Assembly: GCA_902598305.1 (NCBI GenBank) | Contig: CACKBL010000002.1 | Location: forward strand, 62,001 to 126,000 | Reading direction: 5' to 3' | From: an uncultured Bacteroidota bacterium | GTDB taxonomy: Bacteria > Bacteroidota > Bacteroidia > Flavobacteriales > Flavobacteriaceae | DNA: 64,000 nt | Part shown: positions 27,547-35,086 of the stretch, in pieces | How positions within the stretch are numbered: position 1 is the stretch's first letter | Layout of the letters: every line of letters starts with the position of its first letter | The notes under the pieces: model-generated | Seen by the model: the letters and a program-made list of their open reading frames with translations, nothing else | Databases searched by the model: none | Told to the model about the DNA's origin: nothing | Program-made: the position numbers and the translations under genes

Positions 27547-28108
27547 TATTTTTCATTCTATATAAAAATAAACCAGGAATAAGCATACCCAAGGTCACCC
27601 CAATCATATTAACAACTAAATAATTGATACCTGGATTTGTATCGTTAATTAAAACAAAAATGAACAAAAAAATTCCTCCAATAGTTAGAGGTTTAAATTT
27701 AATTATTAGTCCGTTCATAACAAGAACTAAACCAAGAAGAAAAAGAATTTGTGGAACAGGAGAATTTCCAATTAACAAAGAGGATATTAAAATAATTATC
27801 CACCCTAATCCAAAAACAGCCCATATAATTTTGATTGTCCGATCTAAAACTGTTTCGTATCCCCTTTTGATTCCTTTTTTGATATTCCACCTAATCATAT
27901 ATACCATTCCAAGAATTGGAATAATTATCCAATATAAAATGTAAGAATATGTAGAATATTCAACTATGGGCTTAAAGAAATAATGAAAAGCACTCATTAA
28001 ATTTATAATTACTCCCCAAAAAATCAAGTTAAAACTTAAGGGTCTTAAGTTTTCTCTAGCCTTGTTTATAGTTGAGTTAATTATTTTTATTTGATCTTCC
28101 TTTGTCAT
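27539..28108 (-). CDS. Conserved membrane protein next to the regulator
   Basis: A 189-residue integral membrane protein. A hydrophilic N-terminal helix (MTKEDQIKIINSTINKARE) is followed by about five membrane segments. No enzymatic motif or family name is recognised. In Bacteroidota, similar small multi-helix proteins often lie immediately upstream of this type of winged-helix regulator, and here the two genes overlap by 8 bases. A sensory or modulating role for the regulator is a guess from that coupling. Confidence 0.75.
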   Translation of the reverse strand: MTKEDQIKIINSTINKARENLRPLSFNLIFWGVIINLMSAFHYFFKPIVEYSTYSYILYWIIIPILGMVYMIRWNIKKGIKRGYETVLDRTIKIIWAVFGLGWIIILISSLLIGNSPVPQILFLLGLVLVMNGLIIKFKPLTIGGIFLFIFVLINDTNPGINYLVVNMIGVTLGMLIPGLFLYRMKNSG

Positions 28109-28110
28109 TT

Positions 28111-28410
28111 TTAATTATTTTTTAAGTTTATAATAGTATCATTATCCATTATTATAAGAACTCTTTCTTTACTATTATTTTTTTTATAAGAATCCGAATT
28201 GATGTGAATCGAATTTTTATCATCAGTGATATCGACTTTAACTTTAGATAAATCAATAACTTCAATTTTATCCTCTATTTTGTCAACAGCTTTAAATATA
28301 AATCCACCAATGGCAAATGATATTACAAGTCCTAAAATAAGTTGAATTACAAACAGAGATAAAGCTACAATTCCTAATACTTGAAGTATTTTTTTTAATT
28401 CTATTTTCAC
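28111..28410 (-). CDS. Small membrane-anchored protein of unknown function
   Basis: A 99-residue protein with a hydrophobic N-terminal half (about 10-40, one long or two short membrane segments) followed by a charged region rich in Asp, Lys and Ile (KIEDKIEVIDLSKVKVDI). No family is recognised. The start is GTG at 28410. It is the first gene of the regulator/exporter unit, 2 bases before the next gene, and the 67-base gap upstream contains an inverted repeat that could be an operator. Confidence 0.65.
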   Translation of the reverse strand: MKIELKKILQVLGIVALSLFVIQLILGLVISFAIGGFIFKAVDKIEDKIEVIDLSKVKVDITDDKNSIHINSDSYKKNNSKERVLIIMDNDTIINLKNN

Positions 28411-28439
28411 AAATTAAAATTTTAAAATCTATATAAATT

Positions 28440-28461
28440 TAAACTAGTTTATAATATAAAC
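28440..28461. promoter_or_regulatory. Inverted-repeat candidate operator upstream of the regulator/exporter operon
   Basis: GTTTATA and TATAAAC flank one base at 28447-28461 (perfect 7-base arms). A third TAAAC half-site at 28440-28444 makes an overlapping palindrome AAACTAGTTT (28441-28450). The site sits 30-51 bases upstream of the GTG of the first operon gene, a suitable place for a winged-helix repressor. AT-rich sequence raises the chance of coincidence. Confidence 0.4.
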
Positions 28462-28477
28462 CAAATTTTTAAAAAAA

Positions 28478-28684
28478 TTATTTTTTATATGTTCTATAAA
28501 CCATGTATCCTACAATAAAAACCAGGATATAAGGAACACTCATAAGGTATAGAATACCATCATTAATGCCTTTTGCAGTTGACATTCCTTTTTCTGACTC
28601 TAGAACTGCACGGCACATCGAACATTGAGCATTTAAAATCTCTGGGCTATAAATAACACAAAAAGTTAATAAATATTTTTTCAT
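28478..28684 (-). CDS. Small CxxC membrane protein of the oxidase assembly cluster
   Basis: A 68-residue protein with a probable signal peptide (about 1-19, ending LNA), then CSMCRAVLES (Cys pair at 21 and 24 once the leader is counted) and a C-terminal membrane helix (about 45-64) ending in basic residues. It starts at ATG 28684 within TAATG shared with the DUF420 stop. It follows DUF420 and SCO genes, a position kept in many flavobacteria. Metal or redox handling for cytochrome oxidase assembly is inferred from the CxxC and the neighbours, not shown. Confidence 0.72.
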   Translation of the reverse strand: MKKYLLTFCVIYSPEILNAQCSMCRAVLESEKGMSTAKGINDGILYLMSVPYILVFIVGYMVYRTYKK

Positions 28685-29226
28685 TAATTATAATAAGGAG
28701 AAATCATTAGATAAACAATTACGCCAGTTGTAGTTATATATAGCCAAATTGGTAATGTAATGCGAGCAATTTTTTTGTGATTTGAAAAATGTTTAGATAT
28801 TGCCCTAACATAAGATATCAAAACAAGAGGAATTATTCCAACAGATAGTGCAATGTGGGTAATCAAAATGAAAAAATAAAGTGGTCTTAAAAGGCCCTTC
28901 CCGCCATAGGGTGTGGGGTCTGATGTCATATGATAAACAACATACATTACAAGAAAAACTAAAGAGAGAAAAATTGATGATTTCATCAATTTTCTATGCA
29001 AATTTATTTTTTTTGATCTAATGGCAAAGTATGCAAGGATTAAAAAAATGGTGGTTACAGCATTAATCGTAGCATAAATTTTGGGGAGAAAATCAAAACT
29101 ATAAGTGACATCAATCTTAACTCTAAAAAGTATAGCAACCACAATTGGAATCAATAAAGAAACCGCAATAATTATTTTTTTATATTTAAGTGTCTCACCT
29201 GTAATCTCAACCTTATTGTTTTTCAT
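28684..29226 (-). CDS. DUF420 membrane protein, oxidase assembly (CtaM-like)
   Basis: A 180-residue protein with about five membrane helices and conserved histidines (YHMTSDPTPYGG, ILITHIALS, HRKLMKSS), the pattern of the DUF420 family. The Bacillus member CtaM is needed for maturation of heme-copper oxidase. Its place between SCO and other cytochrome oxidase genes supports the same role here. The SCO gene ends 2 bases upstream and the small CxxC gene starts on its stop codon. Confidence 0.88.
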   Translation of the reverse strand: MKNNKVEITGETLKYKKIIIAVSLLIPIVVAILFRVKIDVTYSFDFLPKIYATINAVTTIFLILAYFAIRSKKINLHRKLMKSSIFLSLVFLVMYVVYHMTSDPTPYGGKGLLRPLYFFILITHIALSVGIIPLVLISYVRAISKHFSNHKKIARITLPIWLYITTTGVIVYLMISPYYN

Positions 29227-29228
29227 TT

Positions 29229-29924
29229 CTATTCATTTAATAATTTTTCTATATCATAAATTAAATTTTCAATCCCATCATACGAATTACTTTTTTCTAT
29301 TCCATTATAATAAACAATTGGATTCCCAAAATTATCTCTTCTTGATCTTATATAACCTTTTTTATCAATCAAAGCAAAGTATCCTTGATGTTCAAAACCC
29401 CCTGCAACTTTGGGGTTTACAGAAGCAAATATATTAAATCCCTCATTAGCTAGCTTATATATAGTCTCTTTATCTAGGGTTAAAAAATACCATGAGGAAA
29501 GGTCTCCGACATACATTTCAGAATATTTTTTTAAGATATAGGGACGGTCATGGTCAGGATCTATAGTAAAAGATGCAATTCCAAAATCTTTTCTTTCAAC
29601 GAACTTGTCATAAATAATCTTCATATTTTGATTCATAATTGGACAAATTGTAGGGCATCTTGTAAAGAAAAATTCTGCAACATAAACTTTACCTAAAAAA
29701 TCTTCATTTGTTATGTAAATGCTGTCTTGATTTAAAAAAGCAAACTCAGGCACCTTCCTCTTTATTCCGTTTAATTTAATATAATCTAAACTTTCATAAC
29801 CAGGTTTAATTGTCCTGTTACTTGTAACAACATTTTTTTTAGAAATTTTGTTTATTATTTTGGGAATGAATAATACCCCAAAAACCAATACAACAGCGAT
29901 TAAGCCAAATGAAATGTTTTTCAT
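29229..29924 (-). CDS. SCO-family copper chaperone
   Basis: A 231-residue membrane-anchored thioredoxin-fold protein that delivers copper to the CuA site of oxidase subunit II. It has an N-terminal helix (about 5-22), the copper motif CPTIC (C90 and C94 in FFTRCPTICP) and the conserved distal His at 179 (GFEHQGYFAL). All three ligands are present. It lies 27 bases after a paralogous SCO-like gene that lacks them. Confidence 0.94.
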   Translation of the reverse strand: MKNISFGLIAVVLVFGVLFIPKIINKISKKNVVTSNRTIKPGYESLDYIKLNGIKRKVPEFAFLNQDSIYITNEDFLGKVYVAEFFFTRCPTICPIMNQNMKIIYDKFVERKDFGIASFTIDPDHDRPYILKKYSEMYVGDLSSWYFLTLDKETIYKLANEGFNIFASVNPKVAGGFEHQGYFALIDKKGYIRSRRDNFGNPIVYYNGIEKSNSYDGIENLIYDIEKLLNE

Positions 29925-29951
29925 GTTACAAAATTATGAATTTTAAAAAAA

Positions 29952-30623
29952 TTAAAGTTCTCTATCTAATTTGTATTTATTATTCTTCTTAAGAGCTAAT
30001 CTATATTCAGCAAGAATAATTTTTATATCGTCGGTCATTTTTTTTGTTAACTCGGCAACAGAAGAAGAATTATATCCATAGAGGGTGCCTGTTTGTTTAT
30101 CATCATCCCTCCCCCTTAAATTTCTATCCTTGTCAACTATAAAAACAAACGGGGTACTTAACTTTTTGTTTAGTTTTACGTCACTTCCTAAACTTGAAAA
30201 AAGTCCTTGAATTTTTAATTCATCTCCCAAAATGAATTTCCACTTTGACATGTCTTCTGAAGAACCTCTTTTAAGTTCATCTATTATTTCAAGTAATTTG
30301 TCTTGGTTATCATTCAAAACAACCATCAAAAATTGCAAATCTTTAAACTTATGAAATCTCTTGTATATTTTTTGATTCAAATTGAAAGCATCAAGTTTTC
30401 GAAGATCCAAATCACTACCCCAGAAACCAATAATCGAAATGTTGTTTTCAAGCTTAACATTTTTCCCACTAAAAGTCTCCCATTCTGAAATGTCAGCTAT
30501 ATTTTTTTTTAAAATAGGAAGCTTTGCGAAATTGTTAATGCCAGTTGCAAAGAAAAGATAGACGACGATAGGAAAGATAAACAGTATACCTAAAACTAAA
30601 TATTTTTTAAGTCGATTATTCAA
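29952..30623 (-). CDS. SCO-like thioredoxin-fold protein lacking metal ligands
   Basis: A 223-residue membrane-anchored protein (helix at about 8-27) whose body resembles a thioredoxin/SCO fold: IIGFWGSD at 64-71 stands where SCO has its FFTRCPTIC loop, and TPFVFIVDKDRNLRG matches the SCO strand following the His ligand. The whole protein contains no cysteine, and no His is in the ligand position, so copper binding in the SCO manner is excluded. It lies between subunit IV and SCO in the oxidase assembly run. A structural or partner role is inferred. Confidence 0.7.
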   Translation of the reverse strand: MNNRLKKYLVLGILFIFPIVVYLFFATGINNFAKLPILKKNIADISEWETFSGKNVKLENNISIIGFWGSDLDLRKLDAFNLNQKIYKRFHKFKDLQFLMVVLNDNQDKLLEIIDELKRGSSEDMSKWKFILGDELKIQGLFSSLGSDVKLNKKLSTPFVFIVDKDRNLRGRDDDKQTGTLYGYNSSSVAELTKKMTDDIKIILAEYRLALKKNNKYKLDREL

Positions 30624-30633
30624 ATTAGATTCT

Positions 30634-31017
30634 CTAGAAATTCCAACTTACAAAACCATCAACCATTATATTAAAAATATAATCCGCCTCGAGTAAGAGG
30701 ATGAAAGCTAAATAAGGAATTAAAATTATGAGAGGCAAAACAACAGAACCTTTTAAAGAGTCTCTTTCATCCCTAACATGCATGAAATCCCATGTTATAT
30801 AATATGCCTTGAGTATTGTGAGTATAATAAAAATCCAATTTAGAATTTTCATTCCAAAAAGCATAGTTAAAAGTGGTTGAGGTTTCAAAATACCTAATAC
30901 TACTTCAACTGTAGTTATTACAGAAAGTACAAATAAAACTCCCCAAATCTTTTGAACATTAGATTTGAACTTTATTAAACCTCTAAATATTTCTAATTTA
31001 TGTTCTCCTTCTTCCAT
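30634..31017 (-). CDS. ctaF: Cytochrome c oxidase subunit IV-type protein
   Basis: A 127-residue protein with three membrane helices, matching the small bacterial subunit IV (CtaF/CyoD-like): VQKIWGVLFVLSVITTVEV, then an ILTILKAYYITWDFMHVRDE segment that is very characteristic. It stabilises the oxidase core. The preceding subunit III gene ends 9 bases upstream, and the SCO-like gene starts 10 bases downstream. Confidence 0.88.
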   Translation of the reverse strand: MEEGEHKLEIFRGLIKFKSNVQKIWGVLFVLSVITTVEVVLGILKPQPLLTMLFGMKILNWIFIILTILKAYYITWDFMHVRDERDSLKGSVVLPLIILIPYLAFILLLEADYIFNIMVDGFVSWNF

Positions 31018-31026
31018 GTTTTAAAC

Positions 31027-32013
31027 TTATACCAAATAAAAAAATGTAAAAACAAAAACCCATACAAGATCAACGAAGTGCCAGTACAAGCCAACTTTTT
31101 CAACCATTTCATAATGACCTCTTTTCTCATAAGTGCCAATTATTACATTGAAAAAAATAATAATATTAATTACCACACCTGAGAATACATGAAAGCCATG
31201 AAATCCAGTTATAAAAAAGAAAAAATTAGCGAACAATCTGTTACCATATTCATTATGGATTAGATTTGCTCCTTCAACAACATTGACTGCATCTTCAATC
31301 TTTAAAGTGGATTGTTCTCTTGACAAAACTATTTTTTCTCCTCTATCATTAATTTTTTCACCCCTAATTAAAAGATTAGGATTTTTTAAAAACCCCTCTT
31401 TAACTTCTCTGAGGGAAAATGTGGGAAGAGAGGACTCATTTTGAAACCAAATTCCAGTGTTTTTTTGATGTGTTGTTCTTTGTGAACTAATACTTAAGGC
31501 AAATGAAGCCAAAGAAACTCTTTCCCCAGAAGACCCATCTACAAACTGCAATATTTGTCCTCCTTTTGTTTCCAATGCTCCGTATTCTCCTTTAATGAAG
31601 TTCTTCCATTCCCAGGCTTGAGACCCAACGAAAACCGCTCCTCCAATTATCGTTAAAAACATGTAAAATGCAACTTTATTTTTTTTCATGTGATGGCCAG
31701 CATCAACAGCTAAAACCATAGTAACTGAAGAAAAAATAAGTATAAAGGTCATCAATGCAACATAATACATAGGTGCATCTATTCCATGTAAAAAGGGGAA
31801 ATGGGTGAAAACCTCATCAGCAATAGGCCAAGAATCAATATTTTTAAATCTCGAAAAACCGTAGGAAACTATAAAACCAGAAAAAGTTAAAGCATCTGAA
31901 ACAAGGAAGAACCACATCATTAACTTGCCATAACTTGCATTTAAGGGCTTATTACCGCCTTCCCAAATTTCAGAACTAAGCTCAGAGTCAGAACTCGTTA
32001 TATCCATCTTCAA
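31027..32013 (-). CDS. ctaE: Cytochrome c oxidase subunit III with soluble insertion
   Basis: A 328-residue membrane subunit of the heme-copper oxidase. Conserved segments include WFFLVSDALTF, GSQAWEW and GFHGFHVFSGV (270-280), with a closing WHFVDLVWVF. Unlike the compact form, residues about 144-256 form a hydrophilic insertion between membrane helices that carries no recognised domain. It is the second of two subunit-III genes in tandem. It starts at ATG 32013 with a -7-like box 19 bases upstream. Confidence 0.93.
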   Translation of the reverse strand: MKMDITSSDSELSSEIWEGGNKPLNASYGKLMMWFFLVSDALTFSGFIVSYGFSRFKNIDSWPIADEVFTHFPFLHGIDAPMYYVALMTFILIFSSVTMVLAVDAGHHMKKNKVAFYMFLTIIGGAVFVGSQAWEWKNFIKGEYGALETKGGQILQFVDGSSGERVSLASFALSISSQRTTHQKNTGIWFQNESSLPTFSLREVKEGFLKNPNLLIRGEKINDRGEKIVLSREQSTLKIEDAVNVVEGANLIHNEYGNRLFANFFFFITGFHGFHVFSGVVINIIIFFNVIIGTYEKRGHYEMVEKVGLYWHFVDLVWVFVFTFFYLV

Positions 32014-32032
32014 TAATCAATATTCTTAATCA

Positions 32033-32040
32033 CAAATTTA
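32033..32040 (-). promoter_or_regulatory. Putative -7 box TAAATTTG before ctaE
   Basis: An exact TAnnTTTG match on the minus strand in the 34-base gap between the two subunit-III genes, 19 bases from the ATG. No clear -33 element, so it may be chance in AT-rich sequence. Confidence 0.3.
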
Positions 32041-32047
32041 ATTTATT

Positions 32048-32617
32048 TTAATAATTAAATATTAAAAAAGAGAATAAAAATAACCACAAAAATCCTAGAA
32101 AATGCCAAAACATTTCAGCAAGATCAAATCCCAGAGTTTTGTACATCGTGTATTTTTTATTTAAGGAATTAAATAATACAACAATCAAAACAATTATGCC
32201 TGAAATTAGATGAGCAAGATGAAGCATTACAAGCACATAAATAAAAGAAGTTGATATTGAACTTTCAGGACCAGTAAAATAGTACCCTTGATTAATAATT
32301 TGTTTAAATCCATTTAATTGAAGAATAATAAAAATTACTGCTAAAATTAATGTTGAGAATAACATTAAATTTGTTTTTTGTATCTCTCCTTTCTTTAGCA
32401 TTTTTTTAGAAATCCAAAATGTAAAGCTGCTAAAAATAATGACTATGGTACTCCAATAGAATAATATGGGAAATTTAAATTCAATATTCCAGTCCGGTCT
32501 TTGACTACTAACAACGTAAGCACTTGTAAGACCAGCAAATGTCATAGTCATGCTAATCATCCCTGCCCATAACATCATTTTCTTTGATTTACTATTTCTA
32601 GTATTATTCTCCTTCAT
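32048..32617 (-). CDS. Heme-copper oxidase subunit III-like protein (short form)
   Basis: A 189-residue protein with five membrane helices, the short subunit-III form. Recognisable parts are MMLWAGMISMTMTFAGLTSAYVV at the first helix and a closing FWHFLGFLWLFLF. It begins at ATG 32617, overlapping the heme O synthase stop by 4 bases. It may replace or accompany the longer subunit III in the same enzyme; paired subunit-III genes are usual in this group. Confidence 0.9.
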   Translation of the reverse strand: MKENNTRNSKSKKMMLWAGMISMTMTFAGLTSAYVVSSQRPDWNIEFKFPILFYWSTIVIIFSSFTFWISKKMLKKGEIQKTNLMLFSTLILAVIFIILQLNGFKQIINQGYYFTGPESSISTSFIYVLVMLHLAHLISGIIVLIVVLFNSLNKKYTMYKTLGFDLAEMFWHFLGFLWLFLFSFLIFNY

Positions 32618-33510
32618 GCTAAAAAATATTTATCAAATATGAATATTAATTGAACTAAACTTAAATAAAATATACTAACAATGATAAGTTTACTTGCAGC
32701 TTTATTTGATTTTTTTACCATTAGATCAATTGAAAAATATAACATTGTGATTCCTAATATTAAAATTAATAAAGCAGAATTTTGAGTTAAGCTTAGACTT
32801 CCTGAGTAGTGAGTATAAGGAATCAATGAAATAAATATCATCCAAAGTGTGTAAAATGTAATTTGAAAAGCGGTTTTACGATCTTTTCTACCTGTAGGTA
32901 ACATTTTAAATCCAGCTTTTTGATAATCTTCATGCATTACCCAGCTTATCGCCCAAAAGTGTGGAAATTGCCAAAAAAATTGTAGCATAAAAAGTATACC
33001 CGGTTCTATCCCAAATTTATTTGTAGCCGAAACCCAACCAAGCATAAATGGAATAGCCCCGGGAAATGCTCCAACAAAAACCGATAAAGGGGTAATTGTC
33101 TTCAAGGGAGTATAAATAGAAACATAGATTAGAATTGAAAAAAAACTAAAAAAAGCTGTTTTTAAATTTAGATGATATAAAAGATAAAAACCCATGACTA
33201 TCATTAAAAGAGAAAGAATCAATGCGCTTGAAATACTTATTCTCCCCCTAGGAATGGGTCGGTTTTGAGTTCTTTTCATAACTGCATCGTAATCCCTTTC
33301 AATAACCTGATTAAGTGCATTTGATGCGCCTACCATGCAAAAACCACCAATAAATAAATACATGATATGTAGAGTGTCAACAGTTTCTGTAGCTAAAAGG
33401 TAACCCGTAATAGATGAAAAAACTACACTTATTGATAAACGACTTTTTGTTATTTCAAAAAAATCTTTGAAAATTTTTGTATTTAAATGCTCTTCTTTAC
33501 CAACTTGCAT
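32614..33510 (-). CDS. ctaB: Protoheme IX farnesyltransferase (heme O synthase)
   Basis: A UbiA-type membrane prenyltransferase that adds a farnesyl group to heme B, giving heme O for the oxidase. The first Asp-rich motif is in NQVIERDYDAVMKRTQNRP and the second around HEDYQKAGFKMLP. It has about nine membrane helices and a normal length of 298 residues. It is the first gene of the oxidase subunit/assembly run, 48 bases after tonB. Heme A synthase (ctaA) is not in this window. Confidence 0.95.
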   Translation of the reverse strand: MQVGKEEHLNTKIFKDFFEITKSRLSISVVFSSITGYLLATETVDTLHIMYLFIGGFCMVGASNALNQVIERDYDAVMKRTQNRPIPRGRISISSALILSLLMIVMGFYLLYHLNLKTAFFSFFSILIYVSIYTPLKTITPLSVFVGAFPGAIPFMLGWVSATNKFGIEPGILFMLQFFWQFPHFWAISWVMHEDYQKAGFKMLPTGRKDRKTAFQITFYTLWMIFISLIPYTHYSGSLSLTQNSALLILILGITMLYFSIDLMVKKSNKAASKLIIVSIFYLSLVQLIFIFDKYFLA

Positions 33511-33558
33511 ATCAGGTCTGGTAACTTTAAAAATTATTTTTTAAAAACTAATTTACTT

Positions 33559-34263
33559 TTATTGTAATCGAAATGTAATTGGTATACTGAAGGGAACTCT
33601 TACTGCACGACCCCTCTGTTTTCCTGGAGTCATTCGGGGAAGTTTGGCTATTATCCTTTGTGCCTCTTTCTCTAAATTTTTGTCAGGACCTCTCATTCTA
33701 ATTGAAGTAATACTTCCATCCTTATCGATGACAAAATTAACGTATACTCTTCCTTGGATTCCCATTTCCTGTGCAATTTCTGGATAACGGAAATTTTTTC
33801 TTATATGCTTATTTATTTGTTCTTGAAAACAATCCCTTCTTTTCGACTTTGCAACTCTTTCACATCCAGGATAAATTGGAACATCTTCAATAACAGCAAA
33901 AGGGACATCTACGTCTTCAAATTCTTCTTCAACTTCCACTATCTCAACAATTTCCTCTTGATCGGTCTCAGTTGATTCAATAATTGTTTCTTCAATTTCT
34001 TCCTCGTCTTCAACTACTTCGATAATTTCAGGTGCGGGCGGTGGTGGTGGTGGTGGTGGCGGAGTTTTAATTTGTTCAGTGATGGGGATTTCTTCATCAT
34101 CATCATCATCAATATTTAAGGCCTCATATCCATACCCCGACCTGTCATATGTCTTCCATTCAATGGCTCTCCATGATATAAAAAGTATTACAGCAAGACC
34201 TATTGCAAAGTATAAATTACTGTTCTTTGTAAGGTCAGCTTTAGGGTTCTTTTTAATCTGCAT
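33559..34263 (-). CDS. tonB: Energy transducer TonB
   Basis: A 234-residue inner-membrane-anchored protein that couples the proton-motive force to outer-membrane receptors. One N-terminal helix (about 17-34) is followed by an acidic run, nine consecutive prolines (about 68-76), a Glu-rich spacer and the C-terminal TonB domain (about 150-234) with YPEIAQEMGIQGRVYVNFVI and a closing PITFRLQ. ExbB/ExbD partners are not in this window. It lies between the VanZ-like gene and ctaB. Confidence 0.93.
   Translation of the reverse strand: MQIKKNPKADLTKNSNLYFAIGLAVILFISWRAIEWKTYDRSGYGYEALNIDDDDDEEIPITEQIKTPPPPPPPPPAPEIIEVVEDEEEIEETIIESTETDQEEIVEIVEVEEEFEDVDVPFAVIEDVPIYPGCERVAKSKRRDCFQEQINKHIRKNFRYPEIAQEMGIQGRVYVNFVIDKDGSITSIRMRGPDKNLEKEAQRIIAKLPRMTPGKQRGRAVRVPFSIPITFRLQ
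34040..34057. repeat. (GGT)6 trinucleotide repeat
   Basis: Six perfect GGT units on the plus strand encode six of the nine prolines in TonB (CCA codons on the coding strand). Unit changes keep the frame and would only alter the spacer length. Confidence 0.8.
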
Positions 34264-34298
34264 AATTTAATTTGATGCTAATTTAAAAAATTACATGA

Positions 34299-34670
34299 TT
34301 AAGCTATAACTTTTTTAATAGTTTTTGACACTAAAACAAAAGTTAAAATTCCAGCACAATTAGAAAATAAATCTAATATTTCAAATGACCTGTGAATCAA
34401 AAAAAAACCTTGAACGAGTTCTAATGAAAAACCTACAATAAAAGAAACGAACATCGAAGTTAATTTTGGATTCTTGATATTTATTTCAACCAATAGGGAT
34501 AGGTAAATTGAAATTGTGTATAGGAGGTAAGTTAAAAAATGTAGAAATTTATCAGGACTAAAAAAATTATTAACCTCAACTATTCTAATTTGTAGTGGTA
34601 TAACTGAAAAAAAAATAATTAAAAAGGAATATAATAAAGTCAAATAGGTAAACTTATACTTAAGCACCAA
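34299..34670 (-). CDS. VanZ-like membrane protein
   Basis: A 123-residue protein with four membrane helices and the VanZ-family pattern: FFSPDKFLHFLTYLLYT, then GFSLELVQGFFLIHRSFEILDLFSNCAG. The conserved DK..H and E/D-N residues are present. Function of the family outside glycopeptide resistance is unknown. The reading can start at TTG 34670 or GTG 34667, overlapping the gcvH end by 8-11 bases. The gcvH-vanZ-tonB order after sprA is conserved in flavobacteria. Confidence 0.85.
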   Translation of the reverse strand: MVLKYKFTYLTLLYSFLIIFFSVIPLQIRIVEVNNFFSPDKFLHFLTYLLYTISIYLSLLVEINIKNPKLTSMFVSFIVGFSLELVQGFFLIHRSFEILDLFSNCAGILTFVLVSKTIKKVIA

Positions 34671-35037
34671 TTAATTTTTTATATTGATCAGAATTGAGAA
34701 GATCAGACGTGCCAGAGTTATTCAATTTAATTTTAATCATCCATCCTTGACCATATGGATCCTCATTTACTAGCTCAGGTTTTTCGTTCAGTTTCTCATT
34801 TATATCGATAATTTCTCCTGTGACTGGCATAAATAAATCTGAAACAGTTTTTACAGCCTCAACAGAACCAAAAACTTCTTCTTTTAAAAAATTTTCACCA
34901 ATTTTTTCAATTTCAACATAAACAATATCACCTAGTTCTCCTTGTGCAAAATCAGTTATCCCCACGGTAGCTACGTCACCTTCAATAGATATCCACTCGT
35001 GGTCTTTAGTGTACTTTAAGTTTACAGGTATATTCAT
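34660..35037 (-). CDS. gcvH: Glycine cleavage system H protein
   Basis: Lipoyl-carrying shuttle of the glycine cleavage complex. The 125 residues include YTKDHEWI at the start, GDIVYVEI, and the lipoylation motif FGSVEAVKTVSDL with the modified Lys in AVKT. It closes with the typical NEDPYGQGWMIKI. Intact and full length. The P, T and L proteins are not in this window. A TAnnTTTG box 17 bases upstream suggests its own promoter, separate from sprA. Confidence 0.97.
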   Translation of the reverse strand: MNIPVNLKYTKDHEWISIEGDVATVGITDFAQGELGDIVYVEIEKIGENFLKEEVFGSVEAVKTVSDLFMPVTGEIIDINEKLNEKPELVNEDPYGQGWMIKIKLNNSGTSDLLNSDQYKKLIGA

Positions 35038-35054
35038 GGGTTTAAATTAAAAAA

Positions 35055-35062
35055 CAAATATA
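35055..35062 (-). promoter_or_regulatory. Putative -7 box TATATTTG before gcvH
   Basis: An exact TAnnTTTG match on the minus strand 17 bases before the gcvH ATG, in the 49-base gap after sprA. The -33 element is not obvious. Confidence 0.4.
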
Positions 35063-35086
35063 AATTTTACTTAAAATAAAAAAAAT

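Noticed and set aside
32014-33510. Second subunit-III gene as a degenerate duplicate
   Set aside because: The short form is intact with conserved helix ends, and paired subunit-III genes are normal in this group.
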